DNA from: Helicobacter cetorum MIT 00-7128
GTDB taxonomy: Bacteria > Campylobacterota > Campylobacteria > Campylobacterales > Helicobacteraceae
NCBI RefSeq assembly: GCF_000259255.1
Contig: NC_017737.1
Span: forward strand, 1,054,001-1,118,000
Direction: 5' to 3'
DNA length: 64,000 nt
Shown here: positions 46,280-55,926 of the stretch, one piece after another
How the letters are laid out: every line of letters begins with the position of its first letter
How positions within the stretch are numbered: position 1 is the first letter of the stretch
Translations under genes and position numbers: made by a program
Notes under the pieces: model-generated
Seen by the model: the letters and a program-made list of their open reading frames with translations, nothing else
What the model was told of the DNA's origin: nothing
Database searches by the model: none

Positions 46280-47089
46280 TCAAGCTCTTGTAGCAAGCTT
46301 ATTGATAGCCTCAGCATTCATATCATCTTGATGGGTTTTAAGCACTTTAGAATACATATCTAACATGCGGTTAATTTCTATGAGTGCACCCATTTCACGC
46401 ACCGCATTCACATTGCTCTTTTCTAACATAAATTGTCTTAAAGCCCCAGAATTAGGCACATTTTCAATCCCTTTGCTCTCATAGGTATAGAGATTTTGCC
46501 CTATTTTTTTAAGCATTTTAGGTTCGCTAAAACTCACTAAGGCTAGAGAGCCTGCTTGAATAAGTTCGTTATTATCCCTAAAATTAATGTTGCCATTTTT
46601 ATCCACTTCAATTTGTGCGTTAGACATCATCATAATGCCTCCACTTTCATTTAATCCAGAGCGTGAAAGCACCTTCAAGCCATCTTGGGTAACCAAAAAG
46701 CCCTCTTTATCAATGCTAAAACCCCCATTTCTTGTATAAGCAATACCTTGTGGGGTCTCTACAGCAAAATATAAATTAGGGCTTGTGAGAGCAAAGTCTA
46801 AAGAATTATTTGTTTGTTGCAAAGCTCCTAGGCTCTTATCGGTATAGATTTCTGATAAAATTGGCACACGATTAAGATTGCGATTGAGATATTGTGCTGC
46901 CTCTTTGGTTTGGTCTTCTAGAGGGAGCTGGTCTCTATGTTCTTGATACAATCTTAAAAAATCACCTGTAATGCTATCATCTCTTTTAAAGCCATTGGTA
47001 TTGAGATTAGCCAAATTATTAGAGACTAAATCTAGGCGGTTAAATTGTGTAACCATAGCACCTGCGGCAGCATAGTATCCATTTTGCAT
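46280..47089 (-). CDS. flgF: Flagellar rod protein, FlgF/FlgG type (HP1092-like)
   Basis: This 269-residue flagellar basal-body rod protein begins MQNGYYAAAGAMVTQFNRLD with the rod/hook family box VSNNLANLNTNGFKRDD. Its C-terminus is SNVNAVREMGALIEINRMLD with a following coiled-coil helix. In H. pylori HP1092 (annotated FlgG1/FlgF) is nearest in my memory; the true FlgG (HP1585) is a separate protein. FlgF forms the proximal rod under FlgG. The gene stands alone here, away from other rod genes, between the accessory insert and the DltD-like gene. Confidence 0.85.
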   Translation of the reverse strand: MQNGYYAAAGAMVTQFNRLDLVSNNLANLNTNGFKRDDSITGDFLRLYQEHRDQLPLEDQTKEAAQYLNRNLNRVPILSEIYTDKSLGALQQTNNSLDFALTSPNLYFAVETPQGIAYTRNGGFSIDKEGFLVTQDGLKVLSRSGLNESGGIMMMSNAQIEVDKNGNINFRDNNELIQAGSLALVSFSEPKMLKKIGQNLYTYESKGIENVPNSGALRQFMLEKSNVNAVREMGALIEINRMLDMYSKVLKTHQDDMNAEAINKLATRA

Positions 47090-47197
47090 ATGAACTCCCT
47101 TTAATTTTAACCCGTATGAATGACAAGTAAGTGTATTGATTTTCTGCTAGGGGTTATAAAATCCCCTTATTATATCAATATTTTAAGAAGTTATTTT

Positions 47198-48292
47198 TTA
47201 ATTGTGAATTTCTTTAGGGATTTGATAGTCTTCTATCATTTTGATGAGTTTTTGATTGAATAAATCAATGTTGTTTTCATTCAATAAATATTTTTTGCTC
47301 TTAATAGCTTTTAGGATTTGTGTGGTGCATTTTATGCTTAAGTGTCTAGCATTTAAATAGCATTGCAAGTTGGTTGTTAAAGGCATAGTGCGTAAGTCAT
47401 GGATTTCTACATTAGGATATTTTAATAGATTTTTAGCTACAGAGCCCTCAAAAGTCAGATTGTCTTTTAGGGTTTCTTGGCGATAGTAAGTATAATAAGC
47501 TAACATAGCTTCTGGGTCGATCCAAAAGATAAAGTGTATATTAGGATGCTTTTTAACAAAATCTTCTAGTTGTTTTGCCCATTGGAGGTGTTGCTGTTTT
47601 TTCTCTTGAAAATATGCTAAATCATAGTTATGTTTAAGATATGTTTTTATCATATGATTTACATTTTCTTGGGGGTTATTTTTACTTCCCTCAATCTTAA
47701 ACATCATTGGATAGTCGATAAATTTATGTCGCATAGGCGTATTTTTAAAAAAGTCAATATCAAAATCAATATGCAAATAATTGTGAAAGAAATAGTAAAG
47801 TGATTTTTTAAAAACAGGTGGATAATATAGATAGGCTAGGGTGCGTATAAAATAAGGATATCCTCTTGCTTCCATAAAAGCTGGAAAACGCTGTCCATTC
47901 TTGGTTTGACGCAGAACAAAAAAATCCATTACGATATTTTTAATAGTTCTTTTTTGGGTAACAAGAGATAAAAAAGGTAAAATTGCCGAAATTTCAGCTC
48001 CACTTAATGCAAACTTGATAGGCTTTTTTAGGTATAAAATATCCTCTACTTCGTTTAAATTGATATTTAAACTAATGCTAGAGCCGGTTATAATATTATC
48101 AAATGGGTAATAAGTGTTTAGGGCATCAAAGAGTAGTGGCTCATCTTGTTCTGTGCTATAGTCTATCCTATAGTTGGCTTTTCTAAAAAACATAAAGGGA
48201 TCTATAGCATAAACAAATAGTGGTGGGGTTAGAATAAGTATTGCAATAAAACCTACTACAATAGCAACATACTTTTTATACGATTTTTCCAT
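47198..48292 (-). CDS. DltD/AlgJ-like O-acetylation partner (HP0856-like)
   Basis: This 364-residue protein has one N-terminal signal-anchor helix (about 8-28, VAIVVGFIAILILTPPLFVY) and a periplasmic domain. FDNIITGSSISLNINLNEVE gives a GxS nucleophile-like box, and NLQCYLNARHLSIKCTTQI gives a late His, consistent with an SGNH-type acyltransferase or esterase as in DltD and AlgJ. It lies 9 bases after the AlgI-like gene and probably works with it to acylate a surface polymer. The substrate is unknown. When the AlgI-like frame is off, this gene may still be translated. Confidence 0.68.
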   Translation of the reverse strand: MEKSYKKYVAIVVGFIAILILTPPLFVYAIDPFMFFRKANYRIDYSTEQDEPLLFDALNTYYPFDNIITGSSISLNINLNEVEDILYLKKPIKFALSGAEISAILPFLSLVTQKRTIKNIVMDFFVLRQTKNGQRFPAFMEARGYPYFIRTLAYLYYPPVFKKSLYYFFHNYLHIDFDIDFFKNTPMRHKFIDYPMMFKIEGSKNNPQENVNHMIKTYLKHNYDLAYFQEKKQQHLQWAKQLEDFVKKHPNIHFIFWIDPEAMLAYYTYYRQETLKDNLTFEGSVAKNLLKYPNVEIHDLRTMPLTTNLQCYLNARHLSIKCTTQILKAIKSKKYLLNENNIDLFNQKLIKMIEDYQIPKEIHN

Positions 48293-48301
48293 AACTAAAG
48301 C

Positions 48302-49821
48302 CTAAAAATTGAAGTATATGAATTTTGTTTTAGTATTGAAAAACATGCAAGTAAGTCCAATACCAAGCAATAAGCAAGTCAGTAAAGTTTTTTGCATATT
48401 GATTGCATTTTGTTGGTATAACATGGCACTATTTTTATTAAAAAAAGCAACTATACAAATTATCAATAGCATAATGAGTAGGGTCTTTAAGTAAAGGGGA
48501 TTGTGAATGTCTAGGCTCATTAAATCGGTTTTTATAGTTGGGATAAAAGGCGTTTTAAAAAGACTTTTAATATCAATCATCCCCCCTAAAACCCTTAAAG
48601 CACTATCCAAATCTTTAGCCCTAAAAAACACCCATGCCATATTGATAAAATTAAAGGTGATAAACCATGCTAAAATCTTTGGCATAACAAAATGAAATCT
48701 TTTAGCTACATTAGAATATATTCTATGCACACTGAGTGCAAGTCCATGTAATAATCCCCAAATGATAAAAGTCCAACCAGCCCCATGCCAAAACCCCCCA
48801 ATTAAAAACACCACGATTAAATTTCTATAAATAAAGATTTCTTTCACCCTATTACCCCCTAAGGGGATATAAAGATATTCTTTTAAAAACCTGCTTAGTG
48901 TGATATGCCATCTTCTCCAAAAATCTTGGATATTGAGAGCTTTATAAGGGCTATTAAAATTGATAGGGAGCTTAATGTTAAAAAGTAGGGCAATGCCTAT
49001 TGCCATATCACAATACCCACTAAAATCAAAATATAATTGAAAGCTATAAGATAAAGAAGTCATCCAAGCTTGGATAAGGCTTAAGCTAGTAGCCTTATCA
49101 AATCCAAAATCTGCAAAATGAGCGATATTATCCGCAATCACAACTTTTTTAAACAAGCCTATAGAAAAAATAAATAACCCTAGGGCTATATTTCTATAAT
49201 TTAAAAATTGATTGCTCTTATCTATAAATTGAGGCATCATTTCTTTATGATGCACAATAGGTCCAGCAATGAGTTGAGGGAAAAAGCTTACAAATAAAGC
49301 ATAATCTAAGAAATGTGAAAAATTAAAGGTTTTTAATAAAACGCCAGCGTTTTTACTCTCTCTCTCTCTCTCTCGTGGGTGGCTAGCCTATGATGTTTAT
49401 AAGTATCCATTAAATAAGCGATTTGTTGTAAGGTGTAAAAGCTAATGGCTAAAGGTAGGACTAAGTGTAATAATTCAAAATGGCTGTTAAATACTCCGTT
49501 AAGATTGTGTAAGAAAAAATCCGTGTATTTAAAAAAGCCTAAGAGTAAAACATTAGCGCTTAAACCTATGATAAGCAACATTTTTCTTTGTGTTCTTAAA
49601 TGAGATTGAGTTATTTTTAAGGCAATCAAATAATTAAAAACAATAGAGCCACAAAGTAAAAGCAAATGTTTTTTACCCCAAAAACCATAAAAGAATAAAC
49701 TTGATAGAACAAGCCATAATTTAGGAAATAGTGGGTTTTTTACATAAGCTTGTAAGATAAAATACATAAAAAAGACAATAGGTAAGAAAGCAAAGATAAA
49801 CAAGGGAGTGTTAAATAACAA
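48302..49821 (-). CDS. AlgI-like MBOAT O-acyltransferase, phase-OFF (frameshift in GA repeat)
   Basis: This membrane-bound O-acyltransferase belongs to the AlgI/DltB/PatA group and moves acyl groups across the inner membrane for polymer O-acetylation (HP0855-like). The first frame (49821-49333) encodes the N-terminal membrane helices up to LMDTYKHHRLATHERER and then runs out of frame at the GA tract, ending after 162 residues. The rest follows in another frame: KTFNFSHFLDYALFVSFFPQ, LIAGPIVHHKEMMPQF, FWRRWHITLSRFLKEYLYIP, and the catalytic His in GGFWHGAGWTFIIWG, up to the stop at 48302. Loss of one GA unit, or gain of two, gives a 505-residue protein. The downstream part alone lacks several helices and is unlikely to be active. 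Confidence 0.85.
49356..49374 (-). repeat. 19-base GA/CT dinucleotide tract inside the AlgI-like gene
   Basis: On the coding strand this is G(AG)9. It encodes E-R-E-R-E-R and then goes out of frame. With one unit fewer it would read E-R-E-R-E-S-K-N and continue. The downstream flank TAAAAAC is the same as that of the eptA repeat. Confidence 0.92.
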
Positions 49822-49888
49822 AATATTGCCTTAAGTAAGAGATGAATTAAATAAGGATTATAGCGGAAAAATTTAATCTTAAAATTAG

Positions 49889-52135
49889 TCATAATTTAAC
49901 GATTTTAACCCCACTACCGCCTAAATTTATAGGGGCATCGCTAAAGCTACTAACCTTGGGGTGTTTTTTCAAAAATTCTTTCACAAATTTTTCTAAAATC
50001 CCACTTCCTTTACCATGACAGATTAGCACTTCTTCAAAGCCCCCTAAAAGAGCGTTATTTAAAAAGGCGTCTAGTAAATCCAAAGCTTCTTCAGTGCGTT
50101 GTCCCCTTAAATCAATGCGTAAGCTCGCCTCTTTGGGCTTAGGAATAATCGTTGGGGTTGGTTTAATCTTGTTTTGCTTAATCTTATTTTGGGGTTTTTG
50201 AATTTTTTTTAATAAACTTCCATGCACTTTCAAACGCATGCCAAGCTCTGTTTCTATGGAGTAATAGCCTTTATCTAGCGTTTGAATAATGAGCACGCTT
50301 TCATTTTTATAGCGTGCTTTTTCATGCACTTGAAAACTCGTTATATTTTTTTCTTTTTCAAAGCTCTTCTTATGCTGGTTTAAAATCTCGTTAGCTTTTT
50401 GGATTTCTTTATGCATAGAGCTGGTATTTTTTAAAGCGACTTCACTTTTTAATAAATTTAAGGCTTGTTGATAGGATTTTTCTAATTCAAGTTTTTTCTT
50501 TTGAAACATTTCTTTTTGTTTTTCAACTTCTAAAAGCCATGCGTTTTTCAGATTTTCTTGCTCTTTTAAGGCGTTCTCTAAGCTCTCATTTTTTTGTTTC
50601 AGCTCTCTTTCTAATGTGCTTGAATTTTCAATCAAAACATTTAATCTTTCTTTATCTTCGCCATAAAATGCCTTAGCATCTTTAATTAAAAAGTGTGGCA
50701 CACCATAGCGAAGAGCTGTTTCAAACGCATAGCTTTTGCCTATAACACCTTTCAAAAAGGTGTAAGTGGGGCGTTCTTTTTCTTCATCATAAAGAGCGGC
50801 TAGTAATTCCACTTCTTTATTCTCTGCCATTAAAACGCTTAGGCGTTTGTGGTGTGTGGTAATAATGATTTTATTGTTTTGTTTGAGCAACTTTTCTAGC
50901 AAGGTTTTATACAAACTGCTTGCTTCATCAGCATCGGTTCCTAGCTCAATTTCATCAACGCCTAAGAGCATGTTCTCTTGGGATAAAAGAGTGCTAAATT
51001 GCTTCATTCTGCCAGCAAAAGTAGAGATATTGTTCGCACTATTTTGGGGGTCATTAATAATGGCGTGAATTTCTTTAAAATAAGGGATAACAGACTTGTT
51101 AGCATTAATTTTCATAGGAATGAGATACTTGCTTAAAAAAGCCGCGCTTAAAAGCGATTTTAAAAGCATGGTTTTTCCGCCAGCATTCACGCCTGTTACA
51201 GCGAGCATGGATTTTTCAAACTTCAAGTTTAGGGGCTTTGGCTCTTTTAGAATGGGGTGTGAAAAGTTTTCTAAAATCAATTTTTTTTGCGTAAAACTTG
51301 GCATGACAAATTCTAAATTATATTCTTTAGCAAAATTTAGCCGAGCTTGTAAGCTATCTAAAAAGTCAAATTCTTTGAAAATGAATTTTAAAAATAAAAG
51401 GTGTTTTTGTAGGCTATTACTTAAAGTTTGACAAATTTCAAGGGTGCAACTTTCTATTTCGTTATGAACTTGCGTGATTTTTTGCGTGATTTTTTGAGCG
51501 TTTTCAGGCAAGAGATAAAAATAACCATTGCTACTTCTTTCTAGCACAACGCCTTTAATCGCACTAGAAAACCCACTCTTTAATAAAAGGCATTCATAGC
51601 CATGCTTAAGGTGGCTTTGAGTATCCACTAAATAAGGGGCAAGCTCTTTAGAATGGGCGTAATTTTGAATGATTTTTGCACTCTCTTTTTTAAGGCGATT
51701 TAAGCTCTCATTTAAAGCATCTAGCGTGGCATTAGCCCCTTCTTTAATTCTGCCTTCATCATCAAGCATGTGCATTAAATCATCAAAAAAAGCGGGTAGA
51801 ATAATAGCGTTAAGGCGTTCATAAAATTTTAAATGCGTGAAATTTTTAAAAGTATTTTTTAGAATGACGATGTAGCGCAATCTTTTGACAATCTCATCAA
51901 TTTCATCTAAATGGAGTGTGCCAAACTTAGCGAGTTTGACAAAAATAAGCTCACTCTCTCTCACACTTTTTGGGGTAGGTAAGCCAATCGTATCCACTTC
52001 ATTTAAGTAAGTGAAAGCTTGTTTCAAATCATTTTCTAAAGTAATACCACTTTCTTTTGCAAAAAAAGTTTTAAAAAGAGCGAGAAACTCTTTTAAATCT
52101 AGGCTTTCTTCTAGGGGTTTTTGTGAAGTATTCAT
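49889..52135 (-). CDS. mutS2: MutS2 endonuclease / anti-recombination protein
   Basis: MutS2 in H. pylori suppresses homologous recombination and repairs oxidative damage rather than mismatches. The 748-residue protein has the MutS clamp-like helical core, the ATPase site TGVNAGGKTMLLKSLLSAAF (about residue 312), a long coiled coil (about 500-620) and a C-terminal Smr nuclease domain (LRGQRTEEALDLLDAFLNNA, VLICHGKGSGILEK). It lacks the MutS mismatch-reading domain, as expected. It overlaps the next reverse-strand gene by four bases. H. pylori HP0621. Confidence 0.95.
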   Translation of the reverse strand: MNTSQKPLEESLDLKEFLALFKTFFAKESGITLENDLKQAFTYLNEVDTIGLPTPKSVRESELIFVKLAKFGTLHLDEIDEIVKRLRYIVILKNTFKNFTHLKFYERLNAIILPAFFDDLMHMLDDEGRIKEGANATLDALNESLNRLKKESAKIIQNYAHSKELAPYLVDTQSHLKHGYECLLLKSGFSSAIKGVVLERSSNGYFYLLPENAQKITQKITQVHNEIESCTLEICQTLSNSLQKHLLFLKFIFKEFDFLDSLQARLNFAKEYNLEFVMPSFTQKKLILENFSHPILKEPKPLNLKFEKSMLAVTGVNAGGKTMLLKSLLSAAFLSKYLIPMKINANKSVIPYFKEIHAIINDPQNSANNISTFAGRMKQFSTLLSQENMLLGVDEIELGTDADEASSLYKTLLEKLLKQNNKIIITTHHKRLSVLMAENKEVELLAALYDEEKERPTYTFLKGVIGKSYAFETALRYGVPHFLIKDAKAFYGEDKERLNVLIENSSTLERELKQKNESLENALKEQENLKNAWLLEVEKQKEMFQKKKLELEKSYQQALNLLKSEVALKNTSSMHKEIQKANEILNQHKKSFEKEKNITSFQVHEKARYKNESVLIIQTLDKGYYSIETELGMRLKVHGSLLKKIQKPQNKIKQNKIKPTPTIIPKPKEASLRIDLRGQRTEEALDLLDAFLNNALLGGFEEVLICHGKGSGILEKFVKEFLKKHPKVSSFSDAPINLGGSGVKIVKL

Positions 52136-52497
52136 TGGGGTTGTATCAAGGGGTCGTTAGTCAATAAATGACAAGAGTCTAAATCCACAAAAACATCTTG
52201 CATAGGCGATTGTTTTTTCCCTAAAAAGCTTAAAGTTCCACTCACTAAATTAAAAGTCTTTTTATTTACCTTAATATCTTTGCATAGCAAGGTTTCTCCC
52301 CTTAAAAACGCTCTTTGCAAAGCGATTTCTCGCTTATTTTGTTTGTTTTGCTTATAAGTATAAGCACCTATACCTACACCTATAATACCTACGATTAAAA
52401 AAGCTAAAATTTTTTGTTTAGGGCTAATCAAACCAAAATCTTTTAAAACTAAGAACAATAAAGACAGCGTTAATAATAAAACAACAGCCACACCCAT
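52132..52497 (-). CDS. Small membrane protein of unknown function (HP0622-like)
   Basis: This 121-residue protein has two hydrophobic segments: residues 2-20 (GVAVVLLLTLSLLFLVLKDF) and about 29-47 (ILAFLIVGIIGVGIGAYTY). A C-terminal polar domain of about 70 residues follows, probably on the cytoplasmic or periplasmic side depending on insertion. It is wedged between murC and mutS2 with overlaps at both ends, so it is co-translated with them. I know no function. Confidence 0.72.
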   Translation of the reverse strand: MGVAVVLLLTLSLLFLVLKDFGLISPKQKILAFLIVGIIGVGIGAYTYKQNKQNKREIALQRAFLRGETLLCKDIKVNKKTFNLVSGTLSFLGKKQSPMQDVFVDLDSCHLLTNDPLIQPQ

Positions 52498-53846
52498 TAC
52501 ATTTCACCCCTTAATTGATAGGTAATATCCCCCGCTCCAAAGCCTATAACAAAGCCTTTTTTGATAGTTTCTAGTACCTCATCATTGACTAAAAGCTCTA
52601 AAAAATCTCCCTTTTTACGCACTCTATCTATAAAGGTAGGGTTATAGTGTTTAAAATGCTCTTTTAAATCAATTTCTCGCTTAGTTTCGCTCGCGCTATA
52701 AATAGGTAAAATAATCAATCTGGAGCAATGTTCTAAAAAACATTTTTTAAACTCTTCTAAATTATCCATTAAGCGAGAGTATTTGTGTGCTTGCCAAATG
52801 ACTATAATTTTTTCCTGTGTGTTTAACAAATTCGCATAGATTGAAGCGCTTTTTAAAGTCGCACTTATTTCTGTAGGGTGGTGGGCATAATCATCAATGA
52901 GAGTTAATGCGCCTTTTTGCAGAATATCAAAGCGTTTTTTGATGCCTTTGAAATTTAATAGATTACTTCTAATTTCTTCTAAATTTAATTCATCTAATGC
53001 GCTTAAAATCGCTAAACTCGCATTAGTAGCGTTATGTTCGCCTAGTCCCCATACAAGAAAAGTCCCCAAGTTTTTTAACTCAAATGAAGTATAAGGCTCA
53101 TCATCTTTTAAAATATATTGAATATTTTTAATGTCTTTTTTTTCTAAAACTATGGCGTTTTTAGAATAGCTTTTTAAAAAGGGGTCTTCTTTGTAGATTA
53201 CTCTTTTTTTAGCGTGGTCTAAAAAATATTCATAAGCGAAGAAAAAACGCTCTAAATCGTGGTTATAATGCTCTAAATGTTCTGGCTCGGTATTTGGCAC
53301 AATCGCGCAATAGGGGTTAGAAAACAAGAAACTTGAATCGCTTTCATCCGCTTCAAAAACCAAGCTATTATTCGCACTCTCTCGCACATTAGAACCAAAC
53401 TCTTTAGAATGCGCTCCAATAATGGCTCCAAAAGTGGGACAAATGGCACTAAGCATGGCAGTGATACTACTCTTACCATGAGCACCGCATACGCTAAAAA
53501 CTCGCTTGTCTTTAAGGATAGAATATAAAGCGTCTTTACGAGATAAAATAGGGATTTCTAATTCTTTAGCTCTTTGGATTTCTATATTGTCTTCTTTGAT
53601 AATGGCTGAATGAATCACAACATCTTGTTCTTTTAAGGCATTTGGATTATGCGGGATATTAATCTCTACCCCTAAGGCTCTTAAAGCCTTTACGCTGGGG
53701 CTACTAGCAATATCAGAGCCACTAATTTTAGCACCTTGAGCCTTAAGATATTTGGCTAAACCTGAAATGCCAATGCCCCCTATGCCGATAAAGTGGATTT
53801 TACAATTTTGTAGGTTTTTTAATAAAACTTTTGGGGTTTCAAGCAT
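52497..53846 (-). CDS. murC: UDP-N-acetylmuramate--L-alanine ligase
   Basis: MurC adds L-alanine to UDP-MurNAc, the first peptide step of peptidoglycan synthesis. The 449-residue Mur ligase has the N-terminal Rossmann motif [18 protein letters not shown], the ATP loop [16 protein letters not shown] (121-127, with Ser-Ser in place of the usual Thr-Thr) and [15 protein letters not shown]. The substitution GKSS for GKTT appears to be normal for Helicobacter. It overlaps the aminotransferase upstream by 8 bases and the small membrane protein downstream by one. Confidence 0.95.
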   Translation of the reverse strand: MLETPKVLLKNLQNCKIHFIGIGGIGISGLAKYLKAQGAKISGSDIASSPSVKALRALGVEINIPHNPNALKEQDVVIHSAIIKEDNIEIQRAKELEIPILSRKDALYSILKDKRVFSVCGAHGKSSITAMLSAICPTFGAIIGAHSKEFGSNVRESANNSLVFEADESDSSFLFSNPYCAIVPNTEPEHLEHYNHDLERFFFAYEYFLDHAKKRVIYKEDPFLKSYSKNAIVLEKKDIKNIQYILKDDEPYTSFELKNLGTFLVWGLGEHNATNASLAILSALDELNLEEIRSNLLNFKGIKKRFDILQKGALTLIDDYAHHPTEISATLKSASIYANLLNTQEKIIVIWQAHKYSRLMDNLEEFKKCFLEHCSRLIILPIYSASETKREIDLKEHFKHYNPTFIDRVRKKGDFLELLVNDEVLETIKKGFVIGFGAGDITYQLRGEM

Positions 53847-54966
53847 GATTTTCTCTATAAGTTTCTATTATCTCTAAAGGCTTTTCTAAAAGGGGGGTGT
53901 CATAGACAAGGGCTAAACGCACATAATCAGTGCCGATATGATTACGCCCTAAATACAAGGCTGGTAAGGTTGTAATGCCTTCGTTTTGATAAAGCATTTT
54001 GGCAAAACTTTCGCCATTTTTAACCGCTAAATACACATAAAAGCTATTAGGATAAATGAGTGTGTCTTTAAAAATTTTTCGTGCTAGTTTAAGATTGTTG
54101 GCATAAATGTTGCGCAAAATTTTTGCATGCTCTTCATCTAGCCAAGCGACTTCACTAGCCTTTTGGATTGCATTAGCGCTTGTATAACCTAAATAGGTGC
54201 GAAAAGATTTGTATTTTTCTAAGATATGGCTATCTCCTGCAATAAAGCCACTTCTAAGACCCGGAGCACTAGAGCGTTTGGAGAGTGAATGGACAACCAA
54301 AACATTTTTAAATTCTTTATTATTAGCAAGGATAGAAGCTTCTAAAAGCGAAGGGGGGGGCACATCTTCATAGATTTCACTATAACATTCATCATTGATT
54401 AAAATAAAATCATATTTTAAGGCGAGTTTGACCCAAGCGATTAACTCTTCTAAAGAAAGGGTTCTTCCGGTTGGATTATTAGGGGAATTTAAAACGACTA
54501 GATTGACTTCTTCTAACTCTTTTTCATTCAAGCTTGGAGTAAAATTATTTTCTTTAGTTAAAGGCATTAAAATGCTTTTTGCTTTAATAAATTTGCTTGC
54601 CCCTTCATAGATTTGATAAAAGGGATTAGGGTAGGCAATCGTAGGGTTTTTATGATTGAATAAAACAAAACTAGGAAAATTAAAGAGCACTTCCCTAGAA
54701 CCCAGCGTAGAGACTAATTCATTTTCTTTTAATTCTATATTGAAACGGCGTTTGAAAAAACTTCTTTGAGCCCTTCTCAAGCTCTCTTCAAACGCGCTTT
54801 TAGGATAGATATTAAGCGAATTAGCGTGTTCTTTTAGAGTGTCTTGAATGAATTTAGGTGTCTCAAATCGTGGCTCGCCTATGCCTAAATCTAGCCCTTT
54901 TTTTAAAGGCGTAATATCTTTAAACAAGGCTCTTAATCGTTCAAAAGGATAAGGTTCAAATGTCAT
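53839..54966 (-). CDS. dapC: Class I aminotransferase, probable succinyldiaminopimelate aminotransferase
   Basis: This 375-residue PLP enzyme starts at the ATG at 54966 ([15 protein letters not shown]), which matches the H. pylori HP0624 N-terminus; a TTG 18 bases earlier is possible. It has [12 protein letters not shown], the PLP region [12 protein letters not shown] and the lysine site [20 protein letters not shown]. The neighbourhood (murC, and dapD about 2 kb away on the other strand) supports a role in diaminopimelate synthesis, but substrate specificity is inferred. A C8 tract (54353-54360 on the forward strand) encodes part of [10 protein letters not shown] in frame. Confidence 0.85.
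   Translation of the reverse strand: MTFEPYPFERLRALFKDITPLKKGLDLGIGEPRFETPKFIQDTLKEHANSLNIYPKSAFEESLRRAQRSFFKRRFNIELKENELVSTLGSREVLFNFPSFVLFNHKNPTIAYPNPFYQIYEGASKFIKAKSILMPLTKENNFTPSLNEKELEEVNLVVLNSPNNPTGRTLSLEELIAWVKLALKYDFILINDECYSEIYEDVPPPSLLEASILANNKEFKNVLVVHSLSKRSSAPGLRSGFIAGDSHILEKYKSFRTYLGYTSANAIQKASEVAWLDEEHAKILRNIYANNLKLARKIFKDTLIYPNSFYVYLAVKNGESFAKMLYQNEGITTLPALYLGRNHIGTDYVRLALVYDTPLLEKPLEIIETYRENHA
54353..54360 (-). repeat. C8 homopolymer inside the DapC-like gene
   Basis: Eight C on the coding strand encode the Pro-Pro-Pro of VPPPS. The frame is open here. Eight bases is at the lower limit of tracts that slip often, so switching is possible but not expected for a biosynthetic gene. 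Confidence 0.6.
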
Positions 54967-55172
54967 GATGTGTTTTAATTCCAAGAAAAATAAAGTGTTT
55001 TTTAAAAACTTTTTAGCGATTATAGAATACTTTTACTTAAAAAGAGAGATGATTAAAAAAGTTATGGATTTAAATTTGGTTTAAAATAATGTAATGCAGA
55101 TAATTTTAGATAGAATGGCTTTTGATTTAACTTGTGTTTTATAGCTAAAAAAAATATAAAAAAGGAATTAAG

Positions 55173-55895
55173 GTGTTATTTGGAATCAAAATGGGGTTAT
55201 TGCTTGGTGTTGTGATGACACAATTTTATGGTTGTTTGAGTCATCAAGGCATGTTTGCGCCCCCTAATTTAGATTTAAATTACACTCTTCAAAATAAAAA
55301 ATCTTTAGCTCATAATCCTAGTATTGCATTAGCGCCTATTGAATTTAGTTTCAAAGATTCAAAAATTAGCCCTTACTATTCCAAGCAATATGCTCTAGCA
55401 TTAAAAAAGGGCGTTCAAAAAATTTTAAAAAACCAAGGTTATGAAGTTCTAAAAAAGCCCCATAGGACATTTAAGACTCTTTTTGCAAAATTAAATGTGC
55501 CAAAAGAATCTCCCTTTTTAAAGCTCAAAATTCAAGCGCATTTAAAATTGGATTTTAAGCAAGTAGGATTTATGCAAGAAGAGAATGCCAATAAGAGCTT
55601 TATTTTGCTTGCCAAGGGGTCTATCTTGTTAGATTTTAATCATAATCAAGAAAAATTAGGAACTTTAGCTGTGCCTATAGAAACTAAAGTATTTATGCCA
55701 AAACTTGATGATAGCATTGAAACTTATGCGTATGTTAGAGGAAAAGAAGATGCTGATAATAATGCCAATATTAAGCAAGCGCTTAGCCAAATTTATCATT
55801 TTATTATGCAAAGCTTAGAGGAAAGATTAGACCAACAAACTTTAATTACTCTTACTAAGCCTTCTAGCAATAAAGAAAAAATCAAACACCTTTAG
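55173..55895 (+). CDS. HpaA-family lipoprotein paralogue
   Basis: This 240-residue protein has a lipoprotein signal peptide (FGIKMGLLLGVVMTQFYGC, Cys at about 21) and the fold-defining parts of the HpaA family. These are LNYTLQNKKSLAHNPSIALA with the following PIEFSF, KKGVQKILKNQGYEVLKK, the beta-rich middle, and the C-terminal helix SQIYHFIMQSLEERLDQQTL. HpaA is a sheath and surface lipoprotein and adhesin of Helicobacter; this copy is shorter than HpaA (about 260 residues), so it is probably one of its paralogues. It starts with GTG after an AAGGAA Shine-Dalgarno and lies 31 bases before ispG. Confidence 0.78.
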   Translation: MLFGIKMGLLLGVVMTQFYGCLSHQGMFAPPNLDLNYTLQNKKSLAHNPSIALAPIEFSFKDSKISPYYSKQYALALKKGVQKILKNQGYEVLKKPHRTFKTLFAKLNVPKESPFLKLKIQAHLKLDFKQVGFMQEENANKSFILLAKGSILLDFNHNQEKLGTLAVPIETKVFMPKLDDSIETYAYVRGKEDADNNANIKQALSQIYHFIMQSLEERLDQQTLITLTKPSSNKEKIKHL

Positions 55896-55926
55896 GTATA
55901 ATTAACACTAAAAAAGAGAAGATTTA

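Noticed and set aside
47150-47166. GGGG...CCCC hairpin between the rod gene and the DltD-like gene
   Set aside because: Only a four-base core stem with a long loop and no T tail; not convincing as a terminator.
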